DNA of 64,000 nt from Bacillus sp. FJAT-22090 (GTDB taxonomy: Bacteria > Bacillota > Bacilli > Bacillales_A > Planococcaceae): positions 62,001-126,000 of the forward strand of contig NZ_VEBK01000011.1 of NCBI RefSeq assembly GCF_007676755.1, given 5' to 3'. Made by a program: the position numbers and the translations under genes. Below are positions 37,136 to 46,437 of the stretch, in pieces (position 1 is the first letter of the stretch; every line of letters begins with the position of its first letter). The notes under the pieces were generated by a model. That model was not told the DNA's origin and searched no databases. It saw only the letters and a program-made list of their open reading frames with translations.

Positions 37136-38191
37136 TTAGTTAGATTTTTTTGCTACAATAAGTTCTCTACTATAATCATGTACTAATGTTGTTAAACGTT
37201 TTAAAGTATCTGGATTAACTTCAGGGAATACTCCGTGTCCAATATTGAAAATATGTCCCGGTTGCGCTATTCCTTGCTCCACAATTAGTTTTGCGCGTTT
37301 TTCAATTTCCGCCCAATCACCTATTAAGAAAGAAGGGTCTAAATTTCCTTGAAGCGTTTTCGTAAGCCCTTTTGCACGTGCTTCTTCGATAGATAAACGC
37401 CAATCGAGACCAACTACATCAACAGGTAGATCATGCCACTCCATTGCTAGATGGCTTGCCCCTACACCAAATGTAATAAGGGGTACACCTAGTTCGCGAA
37501 GCTCCGTGAAAATACGCGTCATGACAGGTTTAATATAAATACGATAATCCGCTACGTTTAAAGCCCCAACCCATGAGTCGAAAATTTGAATTGCTTTCGC
37601 TCCTGCTTTTACTTGTGCTTTTATATAAACGACAATCATATCCGCAAGTTTGTCCATTAAAGCAAACCATGCCTGTGGTTCAGAAATCATAAATGCTTTC
37701 GTTTTGTTATAGCTCTTAGAAGGACCGCCTTCAATCATATAGCTCGCTAACGTAAATGGAGCACCAGCAAATCCAATTAACGGAACATTCAACTGTTCAG
37801 TTGTTAACAATTTAATCGTTTCTAATACAAAAGGTACGTCATCTTCTGGTGATAAATCACCAAGATTGGTCACATCTTGCACAGTACGAATTGGATTCGA
37901 AATGACTGGACCAACACCAGCTTTTATTTTCACGTCTACACCGATTCCTGGAAGCGGAGTTACAATATCTTTATATAAAATTGCAGCGTCTACATTATAA
38001 TTTTCCACTGGTAAACGAGTTACATATGCACATAATTCAGGTTCATGTGTAATTTGTTCTAACGAGTACTTTTCTTTTATTTTTCTATATTCTGGCTGTG
38101 ATCTTCCCGCTTGCCTCATGTACCAAACTGGTGTGTGTTCCACTTGTTCTCCACGTGCCGCACGAAGCAGTGTATCATTAAAAGTAGTCAT
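37136..38191 (-). CDS. hemE: uroporphyrinogen decarboxylase (HemE)
   Basis: The 351-residue enzyme removes four carboxyl groups from uroporphyrinogen III. The N-terminal signature [15 protein letters not shown] (about 22-36) and the second signature [16 protein letters not shown] (about 140-155) are present. It forms an operon with hemH. No hemY gene is seen downstream, unlike B. subtilis. Confidence 0.96.
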   Translation of the reverse strand: MTTFNDTLLRAARGEQVEHTPVWYMRQAGRSQPEYRKIKEKYSLEQITHEPELCAYVTRLPVENYNVDAAILYKDIVTPLPGIGVDVKIKAGVGPVISNPIRTVQDVTNLGDLSPEDDVPFVLETIKLLTTEQLNVPLIGFAGAPFTLASYMIEGGPSKSYNKTKAFMISEPQAWFALMDKLADMIVVYIKAQVKAGAKAIQIFDSWVGALNVADYRIYIKPVMTRIFTELRELGVPLITFGVGASHLAMEWHDLPVDVVGLDWRLSIEEARAKGLTKTLQGNLDPSFLIGDWAEIEKRAKLIVEQGIAQPGHIFNIGHGVFPEVNPDTLKRLTTLVHDYSRELIVAKKSN

Positions 38192-38395
38192 TCAAAGTTC
38201 CTGCCTTTCTATTATCTACGATCGTTTTTCTCATATACGTATCCACTATAGTCGTTCCCTTTCCTATTGTATACGTATATAGTGTAATTGTCATAAATTT
38301 GTCCTGTTTTCACTATATTAAATACGAACAAAGGGTTTCTAAAGTTGTATTTTTGGGAAAAGTACTAGCAATAAACAAAATGAGGAGGTACTCGA

Positions 38396-38881
38396 ATGAA
38401 TTTATATATCACTTCAGGAACACCTGAATTTATGGAGTCCATAAAAAAGAAACATGATAAGGAAAAGTTATATGTGTTGCATGGTGTAGGAAACTCGGTT
38501 CTAATCCATGAAACTAGCGGAAAAACGGTGTTTCAAGCACCTAGAAAATATGAAATACTAGAAACTTCAGGTCAGTTTGCAGAAAAAGGTTACTTTGTCC
38601 TACAACATGTTCCCGTATCAGAAGAAGGTAAACCAATTTTTGAATATGGATATACAAAACTGTCCCCTACTGTTGAACAAGAACCAGGATTTATCGCGCT
38701 CCGTGTACTGAAACCAATCAATTCAGATACATACATTATTTTAAGTGAATGGTCTGGACCTAACAGCTATGATGTATGGGCGAAATCCCATCCAATGAAC
38801 TTTGACGAGATTGCTGACAAACAACACTTTTTCACCAGTGCTCCTTATGTTTCTACTTATTCATCCGTTCAAGAAGATTAA
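38396..38881 (+). CDS. hmoB: haem-degrading monooxygenase HmoB (YhgC)
   Basis: The 161-residue protein resembles B. subtilis HmoB, with an N-terminal extension and an antibiotic-biosynthesis-monooxygenase (IsdG-like) fold at the C-terminal half (EQEPGFIALRVLKPINSDTYIILSEW). It opens the haem ring and releases iron. SD GAGGAGG precedes the ATG. It diverges from hemE, as in related genomes. Confidence 0.85.
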   Translation: MNLYITSGTPEFMESIKKKHDKEKLYVLHGVGNSVLIHETSGKTVFQAPRKYEILETSGQFAEKGYFVLQHVPVSEEGKPIFEYGYTKLSPTVEQEPGFIALRVLKPINSDTYIILSEWSGPNSYDVWAKSHPMNFDEIADKQHFFTSAPYVSTYSSVQED

Positions 38882-38906
38882 ATTAATTATGTATGTGTTT
38901 TCGTTT

Positions 38907-38930
38907 GCACCGCAATTGCGGTGCTTTTTA
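38907..38930 (+). terminator. hmoB terminator
   Basis: GCACCGCAATTGCGGTGC is a perfect palindrome followed by TTTTTA. Confidence 0.8.
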
Positions 38931-38947
38931 TATGTTAAAAATAAACA

Positions 38948-38968
38948 GCTCAGTTCCATGAACTGAGC
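38948..38968 (-). terminator. terminator of the DHFR-like gene
   Basis: GCTCAGTTC pairs with GAACTGAGC around CAT, with GTTTATTTTT after it on the minus strand. Confidence 0.7.
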
Positions 38969-38989
38969 CTCTTAGTCGAAAAGATATTA

Positions 38990-39520
38990 TTACTTTTTAA
39001 TACTATAATGTAATTCTACAAATTGATTGAATACCCTCGTGCCTTTTAAATGTAAATCTAACTGATAATCTCCCTCTTTAAATAATGGAATTCCTTTTCC
39101 TATTATTGTCGGAGCAACTGTTACAATAATTTCATCTACTAATTTTTCTTTTATAAAGGATTGCAGCAATTCTCCTCCACCAACGATCCAAATGTCTTTT
39201 CCTTCTTGATTTTTCAAGTTATTCGTTATGCTGACTATATTTCCATTAATAAATTTGACGTCTTCCGTGTGCTCAATAGTAGACCTTGTAAAAACAAAGC
39301 ATTCTTTATTTTTATATGGAAATTCTCCCGTTTCGTGTTTCATGATCCAATCATACGTTTTTTTGCCCATTAGCACCGTATCAATCGTATTATAAAACTG
39401 TGAATATCCATTATCGCCTTCACCTTCCACATTAAATAACCATTCTAATGATTCATCTTTCGTGGCAATGTATCCGTCTAAACTTGTAGCAATGAATAGT
39501 ACCAAATTGCGTTTTTTCAT
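38990..39520 (-). CDS. dihydrofolate reductase family protein (RibD C-terminal domain)
   Basis: The 176-residue protein has the fold of the RibD reductase domain, as in B. subtilis YyaP and YwjB. The motif LVLFIATSLDGYIA at the N terminus, VLMGKKTYDWI and the nucleotide loop IWIVGGGELLQSF are visible. It is an NADPH-dependent reductase by family; the substrate is unknown. SD AAAGGAG precedes the ATG. Confidence 0.85.
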   Translation of the reverse strand: MKKRNLVLFIATSLDGYIATKDESLEWLFNVEGEGDNGYSQFYNTIDTVLMGKKTYDWIMKHETGEFPYKNKECFVFTRSTIEHTEDVKFINGNIVSITNNLKNQEGKDIWIVGGGELLQSFIKEKLVDEIIVTVAPTIIGKGIPLFKEGDYQLDLHLKGTRVFNQFVELHYSIKK

Positions 39521-39624
39521 TTAGCTCTCCTTTACAACGAAATAGAATATACGTCCCTATGCAATCTAACATATCTCAACTTAACTTATCACATACAAAA
39601 AAATGAGCCCTTGTTGTCTTCTGA

Positions 39625-40040
39625 TTATAAGTTAAAGTACTTTAAAAACGCCTTAATCTTCAATTCATTCGGTATGTCCTTCCTCGTAGATTGGATTAAA
39701 TCGAAGTTGGAATTATTTTCGATTTCTATTCTCAATGCTTTTTTCAAGGGATATGCCATTCTGAACTTACAATACGTCCCACGGCCTGGTGAACCTTTTA
39801 ATAATTCATTAGAGTAGTAGAGAATATGTTGATACATAATAGGAAAACTTCTCTTAATGGTGTCACCATTCTCTAAAAAAGAGTGAAGATACATTTCTAG
39901 TTCTGGTTGTTTGTTGTAAATAGAAAAATTATATCCTGTTTCTTAGCAACCGAATATCGTTGTGCATCTATTTTTGGATGATTAAAATATTCATAATAAG
40001 GTAACTTTACAAATTCATAAACCTTCCAAATACTAATCAC
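39625..40040 (-). pseudogene. frameshifted gene of unknown family
   Basis: The downstream part is an open frame of about 89 residues (MYLHSFLENGDTIKRSF and on) that extends upstream in frame as GYNFSIYNKQPELE. The N-terminal part, VISIWKVYEFVKLPYYEYF then NHPKIDAQRYSVAKK, lies in another frame and stops at 39902-39904. The two meet near 39940 at a run of A (AAGAAA), where one indel would join them into one protein of about 137 residues. I do not recognise the family. Confidence 0.5.
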
Positions 40041-40120
40041 TTCGAAAAACCTTTAATTTCTTTCTGATGATATCAATCGTTTGTTGATCCACTTACTTCT
40101 GCTTCAATAGACCACCCAAC

Positions 40121-40786
40121 TTATTTTAATACCCTCTTTTCTCTTGCTTCCTTTAGCCACATCGGAAATTCATTGAGCAATTGGTTATATAAGTCTTCGT
40201 CGGACACCTTATCTATTTCAGGGATGTGAAAGAAATTGGCATTGTCAATAAAACGTCCTTCCATTACATCTAACCTTTTTAATACATCAAAATTCGAATT
40301 CCCAACTCCTACGAACTGCCAAAAAATCGGTTTATCCGATGAATGCACTATCGGTTTCTTGATGCCTGGCTTACACCCTCCATCATTGATAAATACAAGA
40401 AATACTGGATCGTTACTTGAATCTTCTCGGATATATTTCTGAATGACGTCCTCCATTACTCTCGGCTCATCGTTCCTGCCAAATTTATGAACTGATTCAT
40501 TGTTTAAGATATATTGTTCAACATAGCCCTCAAAGTTTTTTTCTGTTGCTTCTGGAAGACGTGAAAATTCATTGTCATACACCCAAACGTCTAACGCCCC
40601 ATCATCATCAAACTGACTTGCTACTGCCAAAACCCGTTCTACGACTTTTTGCACTTCCCCACTTTTGTATAAGCTTCTCATTGAACCTGAAATATCTAAA
40701 ACCAAGCCAACTCTCGACTTCTCATTCGTTAACCTCTTCTTCTCTAAAATAATGCCTACTTTCTCTTTTCTTAGTGATATGGACAA
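40121..40786 (-). CDS. von Willebrand factor A domain protein (TerF-like)
   Basis: The 221-residue protein has a VWA domain with the metal-ion adhesion motif DISGSM (about 32-37) and a later FINDGG, as in the C-terminal half of TerF-type tellurium/stress proteins. The short N terminus SISLRKEKVGIILEKK resembles the start of a TerD domain, so it could be a shortened relative. TTG at 40786 has SD GGGGAG. No other ter gene is seen nearby. Function unknown. Confidence 0.75.
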   Translation of the reverse strand: MSISLRKEKVGIILEKKRLTNEKSRVGLVLDISGSMRSLYKSGEVQKVVERVLAVASQFDDDGALDVWVYDNEFSRLPEATEKNFEGYVEQYILNNESVHKFGRNDEPRVMEDVIQKYIREDSSNDPVFLVFINDGGCKPGIKKPIVHSSDKPIFWQFVGVGNSNFDVLKRLDVMEGRFIDNANFFHIPEIDKVSDEDLYNQLLNEFPMWLKEAREKRVLK

Positions 40787-40995
40787 TATAATCTCCCCTT
40801 TATTAATTTCTGAATATTATAACTCTTATATTATTTTTAGTTTATCATATTGTGACACTACTGAACATTACTCGGGGATCAATATAACATATTAAATTTA
40901 TGTAAATATAGCTATCTAAGTCCGTTATCGTGGTAACATATTAGTTTAGCGAAGGCTCTTGTTTTTATATGGTATTAGAAGGAAAGGAGATTATC

Positions 40996-42183
40996 TTGAA
41001 AACAAATAAAACTGACATTAGGGCATTGGTTGAAATCCTCCTCGTTTCTACAAAGCTTGGCTTTACCTCATTTGGTGGTCCAGTTGCTCATTTAGGCTAC
41101 TTTCACAATGAGTATATTCGTAGGCGAAAATGGATGGACGAAAAAAGCTATGCGGATTTAGTCGCACTCTGCCAATTTCTCCCTGGACCGGCAAGCAGTC
41201 AAGTTGGAATAGGAATTGGGGTTATGCGAGCAGGGGTACTTGGAGGAATTGTCTCGTTTATCGGTTTTACACTTCCTTCTGTTATTGTGCTTATCCTTTT
41301 TGCACTAATGCTCCAAGGAATAGATGCAACTAATGCCGGATGGATACATGGACTGAAAATAGTGGCTGTGGCAGTTGTTGCACATGCCATTATGGGCATG
41401 GCACAAAAACTGACCCCTGATTTAAAAAGAAAGGCAATAGCTTTGTTTGCTTTAATAGGCACGCTTGTGTGGCAAACAGCATTCACACAGGTTAGTATCA
41501 TTATAGTTTCTGCAATTCTTGGCTTCATTCTTTATAATCAACATACAGAAAAAGAGAAAACAAACATATATTTTCCAATTTCCCGGAGTTTTGCGGTACT
41601 ATGTTTATCCCTATTTTTTGGATTACTTATTATTCTACCCATCTTAAGAGATATGACCTCTATAGGCTGGATTGCCATGTTTGACAGCTTTTATCGTTCA
41701 GGTTCGTTAGTTTTTGGCGGTGGTCATGTCGTTTTACCTTTACTGGAACGTGAATTTGTACCAACTGGCTGGTTAAGCGAAGAAGCTTTCTTGGCAGGTT
41801 ACGGTGCTACACAAGCTGTACCTGGCCCGTTATTTACGTTTGCCGCTTATCTGGGAGCAGTGATGAATGGATGGCAAGGAGGGTTATTGGCAAGTGTAGC
41901 GATTTTCTTGCCTGCGTTTCTGCTTATTTTGGGGACATTACCCTTTTGGAATAGCTTACGTCAAAATCCAAAGATTCAAGGAGCGTTAATGGGAGTGAAT
42001 GCAGCAGTAATTGGAATATTGATTTCCTCCTTTTACAATCCGATTTGGACTAGTTCTATTCTTGCCCCCATCGACTTTGCATTTGCTGCAATACTTTTTA
42101 GTATGTTGGTATATTGGAAACTTCCCCCTTGGATTGTTGTATTAACTGGTGCAATTGGTGGATCATTAATAACTATAATCTAA
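40996..42183 (+). CDS. chrA: chromate transporter (ChrA, long form)
   Basis: The 395-residue membrane protein has two homologous CHR domains. The first shows LGFTSFGGPVAHLGYF and CQFLPGPASSQ; the second shows LVFGGGHVVLPLLE and TQAVPGPLFT. ChrA proteins export chromate or sulfate-like anions. I chose TTG at 40996 with SD AAAGGAG; the ATG nine codons upstream lacks an SD. It stands alone, with no regulator visible. Confidence 0.9.
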   Translation: MKTNKTDIRALVEILLVSTKLGFTSFGGPVAHLGYFHNEYIRRRKWMDEKSYADLVALCQFLPGPASSQVGIGIGVMRAGVLGGIVSFIGFTLPSVIVLILFALMLQGIDATNAGWIHGLKIVAVAVVAHAIMGMAQKLTPDLKRKAIALFALIGTLVWQTAFTQVSIIIVSAILGFILYNQHTEKEKTNIYFPISRSFAVLCLSLFFGLLIILPILRDMTSIGWIAMFDSFYRSGSLVFGGGHVVLPLLEREFVPTGWLSEEAFLAGYGATQAVPGPLFTFAAYLGAVMNGWQGGLLASVAIFLPAFLLILGTLPFWNSLRQNPKIQGALMGVNAAVIGILISSFYNPIWTSSILAPIDFAFAAILFSMLVYWKLPPWIVVLTGAIGGSLITII

Positions 42184-42187
42184 TAAG

Positions 42188-42503
42188 TTCTCTTTTTTGT
42201 TATAATAAGAAAAAGATGAATAGATGCTAAAGTTAATGACTAAAAAAGTTGACTGAAAAGTTAGATAACATATTTGAAGATATGATCGCAATCCGTCGTT
42301 ATTTACATATGCATCCTGAAATATCATTTAAAGAAACAAAAACGGCTCAATATATTCAAAACTTTTATATAAATTTAGTAATACCTTTTCAAGCGAATGT
42401 TGTTGGGAATGGTGTGGTTGCCAGTGTAAAAGGTGCATTGCCTGGAAAAACTGTTGCATTGCGTGCCAATTTTGATGCACTTCCTATACAAGATGAGAAA
42501 ACC
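42188..42503 (+). pseudogene. 5' fragment of a duplicated amhX gene
   Basis: About 316 bases match the promoter region and first 84 codons of the intact amhX gene at 46388-46702. The fragment has lost its SD (ATTGGAGGG has become ATAGATGC), is frameshifted at codons 3-7, and ends abruptly after ALPIQDEK. The metal-binding part is missing, so it cannot be active. Confidence 0.9.
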
Positions 42504-42715
42504 ATCCAAATTGCTAACTAAAATAGCCAATTACTCAAAGCTGACTGTAAAGTAATTCAATTTTATAAATTTGGTTGCTCTCGAGGATGAATTGGTTGCT
42601 TTCCGGGATAATCTAGTTGCTCTCGTCGTCGAACTGGTTGCTCTCCATAACAATTCTGTTGCGCTAAGCCATTTTTTGGATACGATTAAGGGAAAAGCAT
42701 TAGCCGAAGACTCGC
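42504..42715 (+). repeat. repeat-element fragment with 21-bp-phased array
   Basis: The segment closely matches 20322-20590. Its TTGGTTGC-type units start at 42571, 42592, 42613, 42634 and 42655. It joins the amhX and ecsB remnants. Confidence 0.85.
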
Positions 42716-42735
42716 TAGCTGTGTGAGGAGGCCAA

Positions 42736-42985
42736 GGAAATAACAAAAAGGCTGTCGGCATATCGACTGCCTTTCTTTAATTCTTACCCATTCGAAGTGT
42801 CAGTTCAGACACAATGTATACAGCAACTGGAATTAGCATTGTGAGCAGTGTATATTCCCCTTGAACTAAAACTACTATAAGCACAAACACTGCTTGTACA
42901 AATTGGATGAGACGCATTAATTTATGAACCGCTCGTTTTCTCGTATCCCGGTCAATCGGAAATAGCTGCTCCAACCGGTCCAACA
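42736..42985 (-). pseudogene. 3' fragment of a duplicated ecsB gene
   Basis: The segment matches the terminator and last 65-70 codons of ecsB at 48241-48490. The open frame ends with the same VAVYIVSELTLRMGKN. There is no N-terminal part. The terminator stem now carries a mismatch (CGACAG has become CGACTG). Confidence 0.9.
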
Positions 42986-43017
42986 TGCAAAATTCCATTC
43001 AATTTAATTCGCTAATT

Positions 43018-43635
43018 TCATTTTATTAATCTTTTTTCCATCAGTTCTGCCATTTGCTTCGAATTTGGATTTCCCTCATTTTGTAGATTATCAACTATAT
43101 TCATATAATCCGTTTCATTTCGGTTCTGACTTAATTTATATGCAGCTTGAATTTCACTCACCTTAATCTTAAATCCAACTATACCTTTAAGTTCACTTTC
43201 TAATAGATGGGAAGAAAGAGTTTCCCATAATACTGGATTTTCACGATGCTGTTCATACTTTTGCAACGTCATTGTAAGCTCTTGTTTCAGCTCTTCTTCA
43301 GTCAAAATGCTAGCAATACCATACATATGTACAGCTTGATAATTCCATGTTGGAACATTTTCATGACCGTACCAAGAAGATGAAATGTACGCATGTGGAC
43401 CTTGAAACATAGCGAGTACATGCTCATTTGTTTCGAATGTTCTCCACTGTGGGTTTCCATAAGCCATATGCCCAGTTATATAGTAATCCTCGTCTTTTTT
43501 TCTTAATTCTAAAGGTAAGTGAGTAGCGATTGGTTTACCTTTTTTCGTCGTCACAATCGTTCCAAATGAGTTCTGTTTAACAAATTCACTAATTTCATTT
43601 GCATCTGTGATTTTAAAATATTTTGGAATATACAT
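43018..43635 (-). CDS. paiB: PaiB, FMN-binding-fold transcriptional regulator
   Basis: The 205-residue protein matches PaiB along its length, with IVTTKKGKPIATHLPLEL, FQGPHAYISSSWY and VPTWNYQAVHMYG. In B. subtilis PaiB acts with PaiA as a negative regulator of sporulation and degradative-enzyme genes. It lies 23 bases after paiA in the same direction. Confidence 0.93.
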   Translation of the reverse strand: MYIPKYFKITDANEISEFVKQNSFGTIVTTKKGKPIATHLPLELRKKDEDYYITGHMAYGNPQWRTFETNEHVLAMFQGPHAYISSSWYGHENVPTWNYQAVHMYGIASILTEEELKQELTMTLQKYEQHRENPVLWETLSSHLLESELKGIVGFKIKVSEIQAAYKLSQNRNETDYMNIVDNLQNEGNPNSKQMAELMEKRLIK

Positions 43636-43658
43636 AGTAACCCGCCTTTTTAATAAAA

Positions 43659-44177
<519 letters not shown>

Positions 44178-44191
44178 TTATATATCTCCTT

Positions 44192-44650
44192 TTATAATCG
44201 ATAATTTCTTTTGTTTCCCTTTTTTACGAATTCCCAGTCTTTTTCTATATTACCTCTTACTTTTTGGAGTAGATTGAAAATGGTTTCTACTTCTCTTTCG
44301 GTAAATCCCTCTAATGCGACGATATTGGAATAATCATTTTCTCTTTTTATAAAAGGATAAACGTTTTTCCCTTTCTCTGTTGGAAATAGTTTTTTAATTT
44401 TTTTATTATGCGTATCTTCCTTTTTTTCAATAAACCCATTCATTTCAAGCTTTTTTATAGAACGAGAAGCTGTTGTTCGATCTACTTTTATCATCTCAGC
44501 TAACTTTTCTTGAATTATTCCTGGGCATTCACAAATTCGCACAAGATACAAATACTGCCCTTTTGTAAGGTCAAATTCTTTAAACTCTATATTACTTATA
44601 GAATCTAATGCCCTTGCTATCATGCCAATTTCACGAAGAATTTCTTTCAT
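44192..44650 (-). CDS. MarR-family regulator of the paiAB operon
   Basis: The 152-residue protein has a winged helix with LAEMIKVDRTTASRSIKKLEMNGFIEK (about 53-79), typical of MarR. It is the first gene before paiA and paiB, and two palindromic sites lie upstream of it. Polyamine or other small-molecule control is inference. Confidence 0.85.
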   Translation of the reverse strand: MKEILREIGMIARALDSISNIEFKEFDLTKGQYLYLVRICECPGIIQEKLAEMIKVDRTTASRSIKKLEMNGFIEKKEDTHNKKIKKLFPTEKGKNVYPFIKRENDYSNIVALEGFTEREVETIFNLLQKVRGNIEKDWEFVKKGNKRNYRL

Positions 44651-44678
44651 TATTTACTCCTTAGTTTTGATTTTTTAT

Positions 44679-44738
44679 TGTAAATGCAACAAAAAGTACA
44701 TATTAAATTTAACATAAATTTGTTGTATTTGCAACAAA
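44679..44738 (-). promoter_or_regulatory. paired MarR-type operators upstream of marR-paiA-paiB
   Basis: TTGTTGTATTTGCAACAA (44721-44738) has TTGTTG/CAACAA arms; a related TTGTAAATGCAACAA lies at 44679-44693. An AT-rich, -10-like stretch lies between them. The layout fits repression of the operon by its own MarR protein. Confidence 0.65.
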
Positions 44739-44763
44739 AATAAAATGTGTTAAAAGAACCACA

Positions 44764-44794
44764 ATCCAGTGATTTTTCACAAAATCAGCTGGAT
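44764..44794. terminator. hairpin after the coiled-coil lipoprotein gene
   Basis: ATCCAGTGATTTT pairs with AAAATCAGCTGGAT with one bulged base. The T-run is weak, so terminator function is uncertain. Confidence 0.4.
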
Positions 44795-44805
44795 ATTGTC
44801 TATTT

Positions 44806-45387
44806 CTACACGTCAAATGCCAAACTATTAATCTTCCACTCATTGTTATACATTTTAAAGGTTAAATACAGGAATGTTGGAGGACTTTCAGGCTCCCCGT
44901 TTGAATCTAGATAAAATTCCCTTATAGCTATATTAAATGTCTCCGTTTCACCGTCATACTCATAACCTTGGATTACCCAATCAACGAACTTGCGCTTGGC
45001 TTCCTTATTAAACAAATTCCATTCATACCCGTCAGAGTTGTTCATACTTGCGTTTAATTTGCCTTCTTTTTCTATAAGAACGATGTCTTCTGAGATTAGT
45101 TGGTGGAGTTTATCCTTATCTCCTATTGTATGAGCTTCAACAAACTCCCTAGAAATGTTACTTACAAATACGAAATGTTCTTTTTCCATATTAAAATCCT
45201 CAATCTGTACATTCAATTGCTCTATATGTTGATTTAACTCATCAACCTTTTGCTCTTTTTCTTTTAGTTGATCAACAAGTTTTAGATTCTTTTCTTCAAG
45301 CTGTACTTCATACCCATTAAACGATTCATCTTCCGAACAAGCAGCTAAAAGTACACATCCGCCGATGAATAGCAATAATTTCTTCAC
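44806..45387 (-). CDS. coiled-coil lipoprotein of unknown function
   Basis: The 193-residue protein has a lipoprotein signal (lipobox LLAAC, lipid site Cys17), a heptad-rich coiled coil (about 30-70) and a C-terminal domain resembling NTF2-like folds (FVEAHTIGDKDKLHQLIS to WKINSLAFDV). The next gene upstream encodes a similar signal-plus-coiled-coil protein. Not assigned to a named family. Confidence 0.65.
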   Translation of the reverse strand: MKKLLLFIGGCVLLAACSEDESFNGYEVQLEEKNLKLVDQLKEKEQKVDELNQHIEQLNVQIEDFNMEKEHFVFVSNISREFVEAHTIGDKDKLHQLISEDIVLIEKEGKLNASMNNSDGYEWNLFNKEAKRKFVDWVIQGYEYDGETETFNIAIREFYLDSNGEPESPPTFLYLTFKMYNNEWKINSLAFDV

Positions 45388-45421
45388 TTACATTCCCCCA
45401 CTTCCTAATATGATGAAATAT

Positions 45422-46075
45422 TTATCTGTTTTTAATCGTAATCTCCGAGGTATCTAAACCTAAACTTTTCTGTAACTCTTCTGTAACAGAAAATGAAATA
45501 GTATCCCCTTTTTCCACATCAAATTTGTGATGTATCCCCGTAACAATTGTTCCATCAGTATTATATGTTTCAGAAGGATTAGAGGTAAATTTTATATGCT
45601 CATAGTAATTCCCACTGATTCTACCTTGCATAAAAATATCAGCTGGTAAAACAGCATAAGCAGGTTGTCTTTCAATCACAGAAATTTCAATTGTATTTTT
45701 CTGTACTTCTACTATACCGTCGCTTGGAACAGGTGATCCATTCACTTCTAACTCATAATCCCATAACTTTTTGGCTAAATCTTTTAATTGTGCGTTACTA
45801 TAGTCAGCTATAAGTTCTTCAATCATTTGATTATAAAAATTCGCTTCCTCTTTCGTATAAGTTAAATCCGTTTTTATATTCTGCACTGTATCTTGGAGTT
45901 CCTTATTCTTCTGTTCTAATTCTTTGATATGAGTATCTTTATCTTCTATAAGTTGTTTCAAAGTATCTTTTTCATCCATTTTGGCACTGTTTTCCACTGT
46001 GCTTTTATCTATGCAACCAGATAAGAAAACAATAATACTTAATGCCGTTAATATTAAAGTTCCTTTTATCTGCAC
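45422..46075 (-). CDS. coiled-coil lipoprotein of unknown function
   Basis: The 217-residue protein has a lipoprotein signal (lipobox FLSGC, Cys21), a charged coiled coil (about 35-85) and a beta-rich C-terminal domain with EISVIERQPAYAVLP and GIHHKFDVEKGDTISF. It is 34 bases upstream of the other lipoprotein gene and likely co-transcribed. Confidence 0.65.
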   Translation of the reverse strand: MQIKGTLILTALSIIVFLSGCIDKSTVENSAKMDEKDTLKQLIEDKDTHIKELEQKNKELQDTVQNIKTDLTYTKEEANFYNQMIEELIADYSNAQLKDLAKKLWDYELEVNGSPVPSDGIVEVQKNTIEISVIERQPAYAVLPADIFMQGRISGNYYEHIKFTSNPSETYNTDGTIVTGIHHKFDVEKGDTISFSVTEELQKSLGLDTSEITIKNR

Positions 46076-46437
46076 TTAAATCCCCCTAAATATTTCCTTT
46101 TATCTATTTTTCCAATTGACTCCTTATTGAAAGTAAGCCATTATTCATTTCTAAAATCATAGGATTCATCATTAGCAATTTCTACACCATTCACAACAAT
46201 CGCTCTATTATTTTTCCTTCAAACTTCTTTAACACTTATTAGCTTCCCCATTTTATTTATCGACTCCCTAAAGTTATTCAAAACAAATATTACCCCTATT
46301 TGAGGACGTGATTAGCACTAAAAAAGTTCGAATTTTCTTTTAATTTTACATTAGTTTTTCGATTGGCAACGAACCTAGAATTATTTATGGTCTTCTTTTT
46401 GTTATAATGAAAAAAAGATGATTGGAGGGAAATTTTT

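Noticed and set aside
38192-38395. Fur or other iron-responsive operator between hemE and hmoB
   Set aside because: TATACGTAT-type palindromes occur twice (near 38233 and 38270) but do not fit a known box, so no regulator is claimed.
42531-42761. Minus-strand gene in the repeat fragment
   Set aside because: It is the complement of the TTGGTTGC array joined to the ecsB remnant, without an SD or family match.
46141-46251. Small minus-strand gene upstream of amhX
   Set aside because: A 37-codon frame starting MGKLISVKEV is broken by an in-frame TGA at codon 11; it may be a remnant but evidence is thin.
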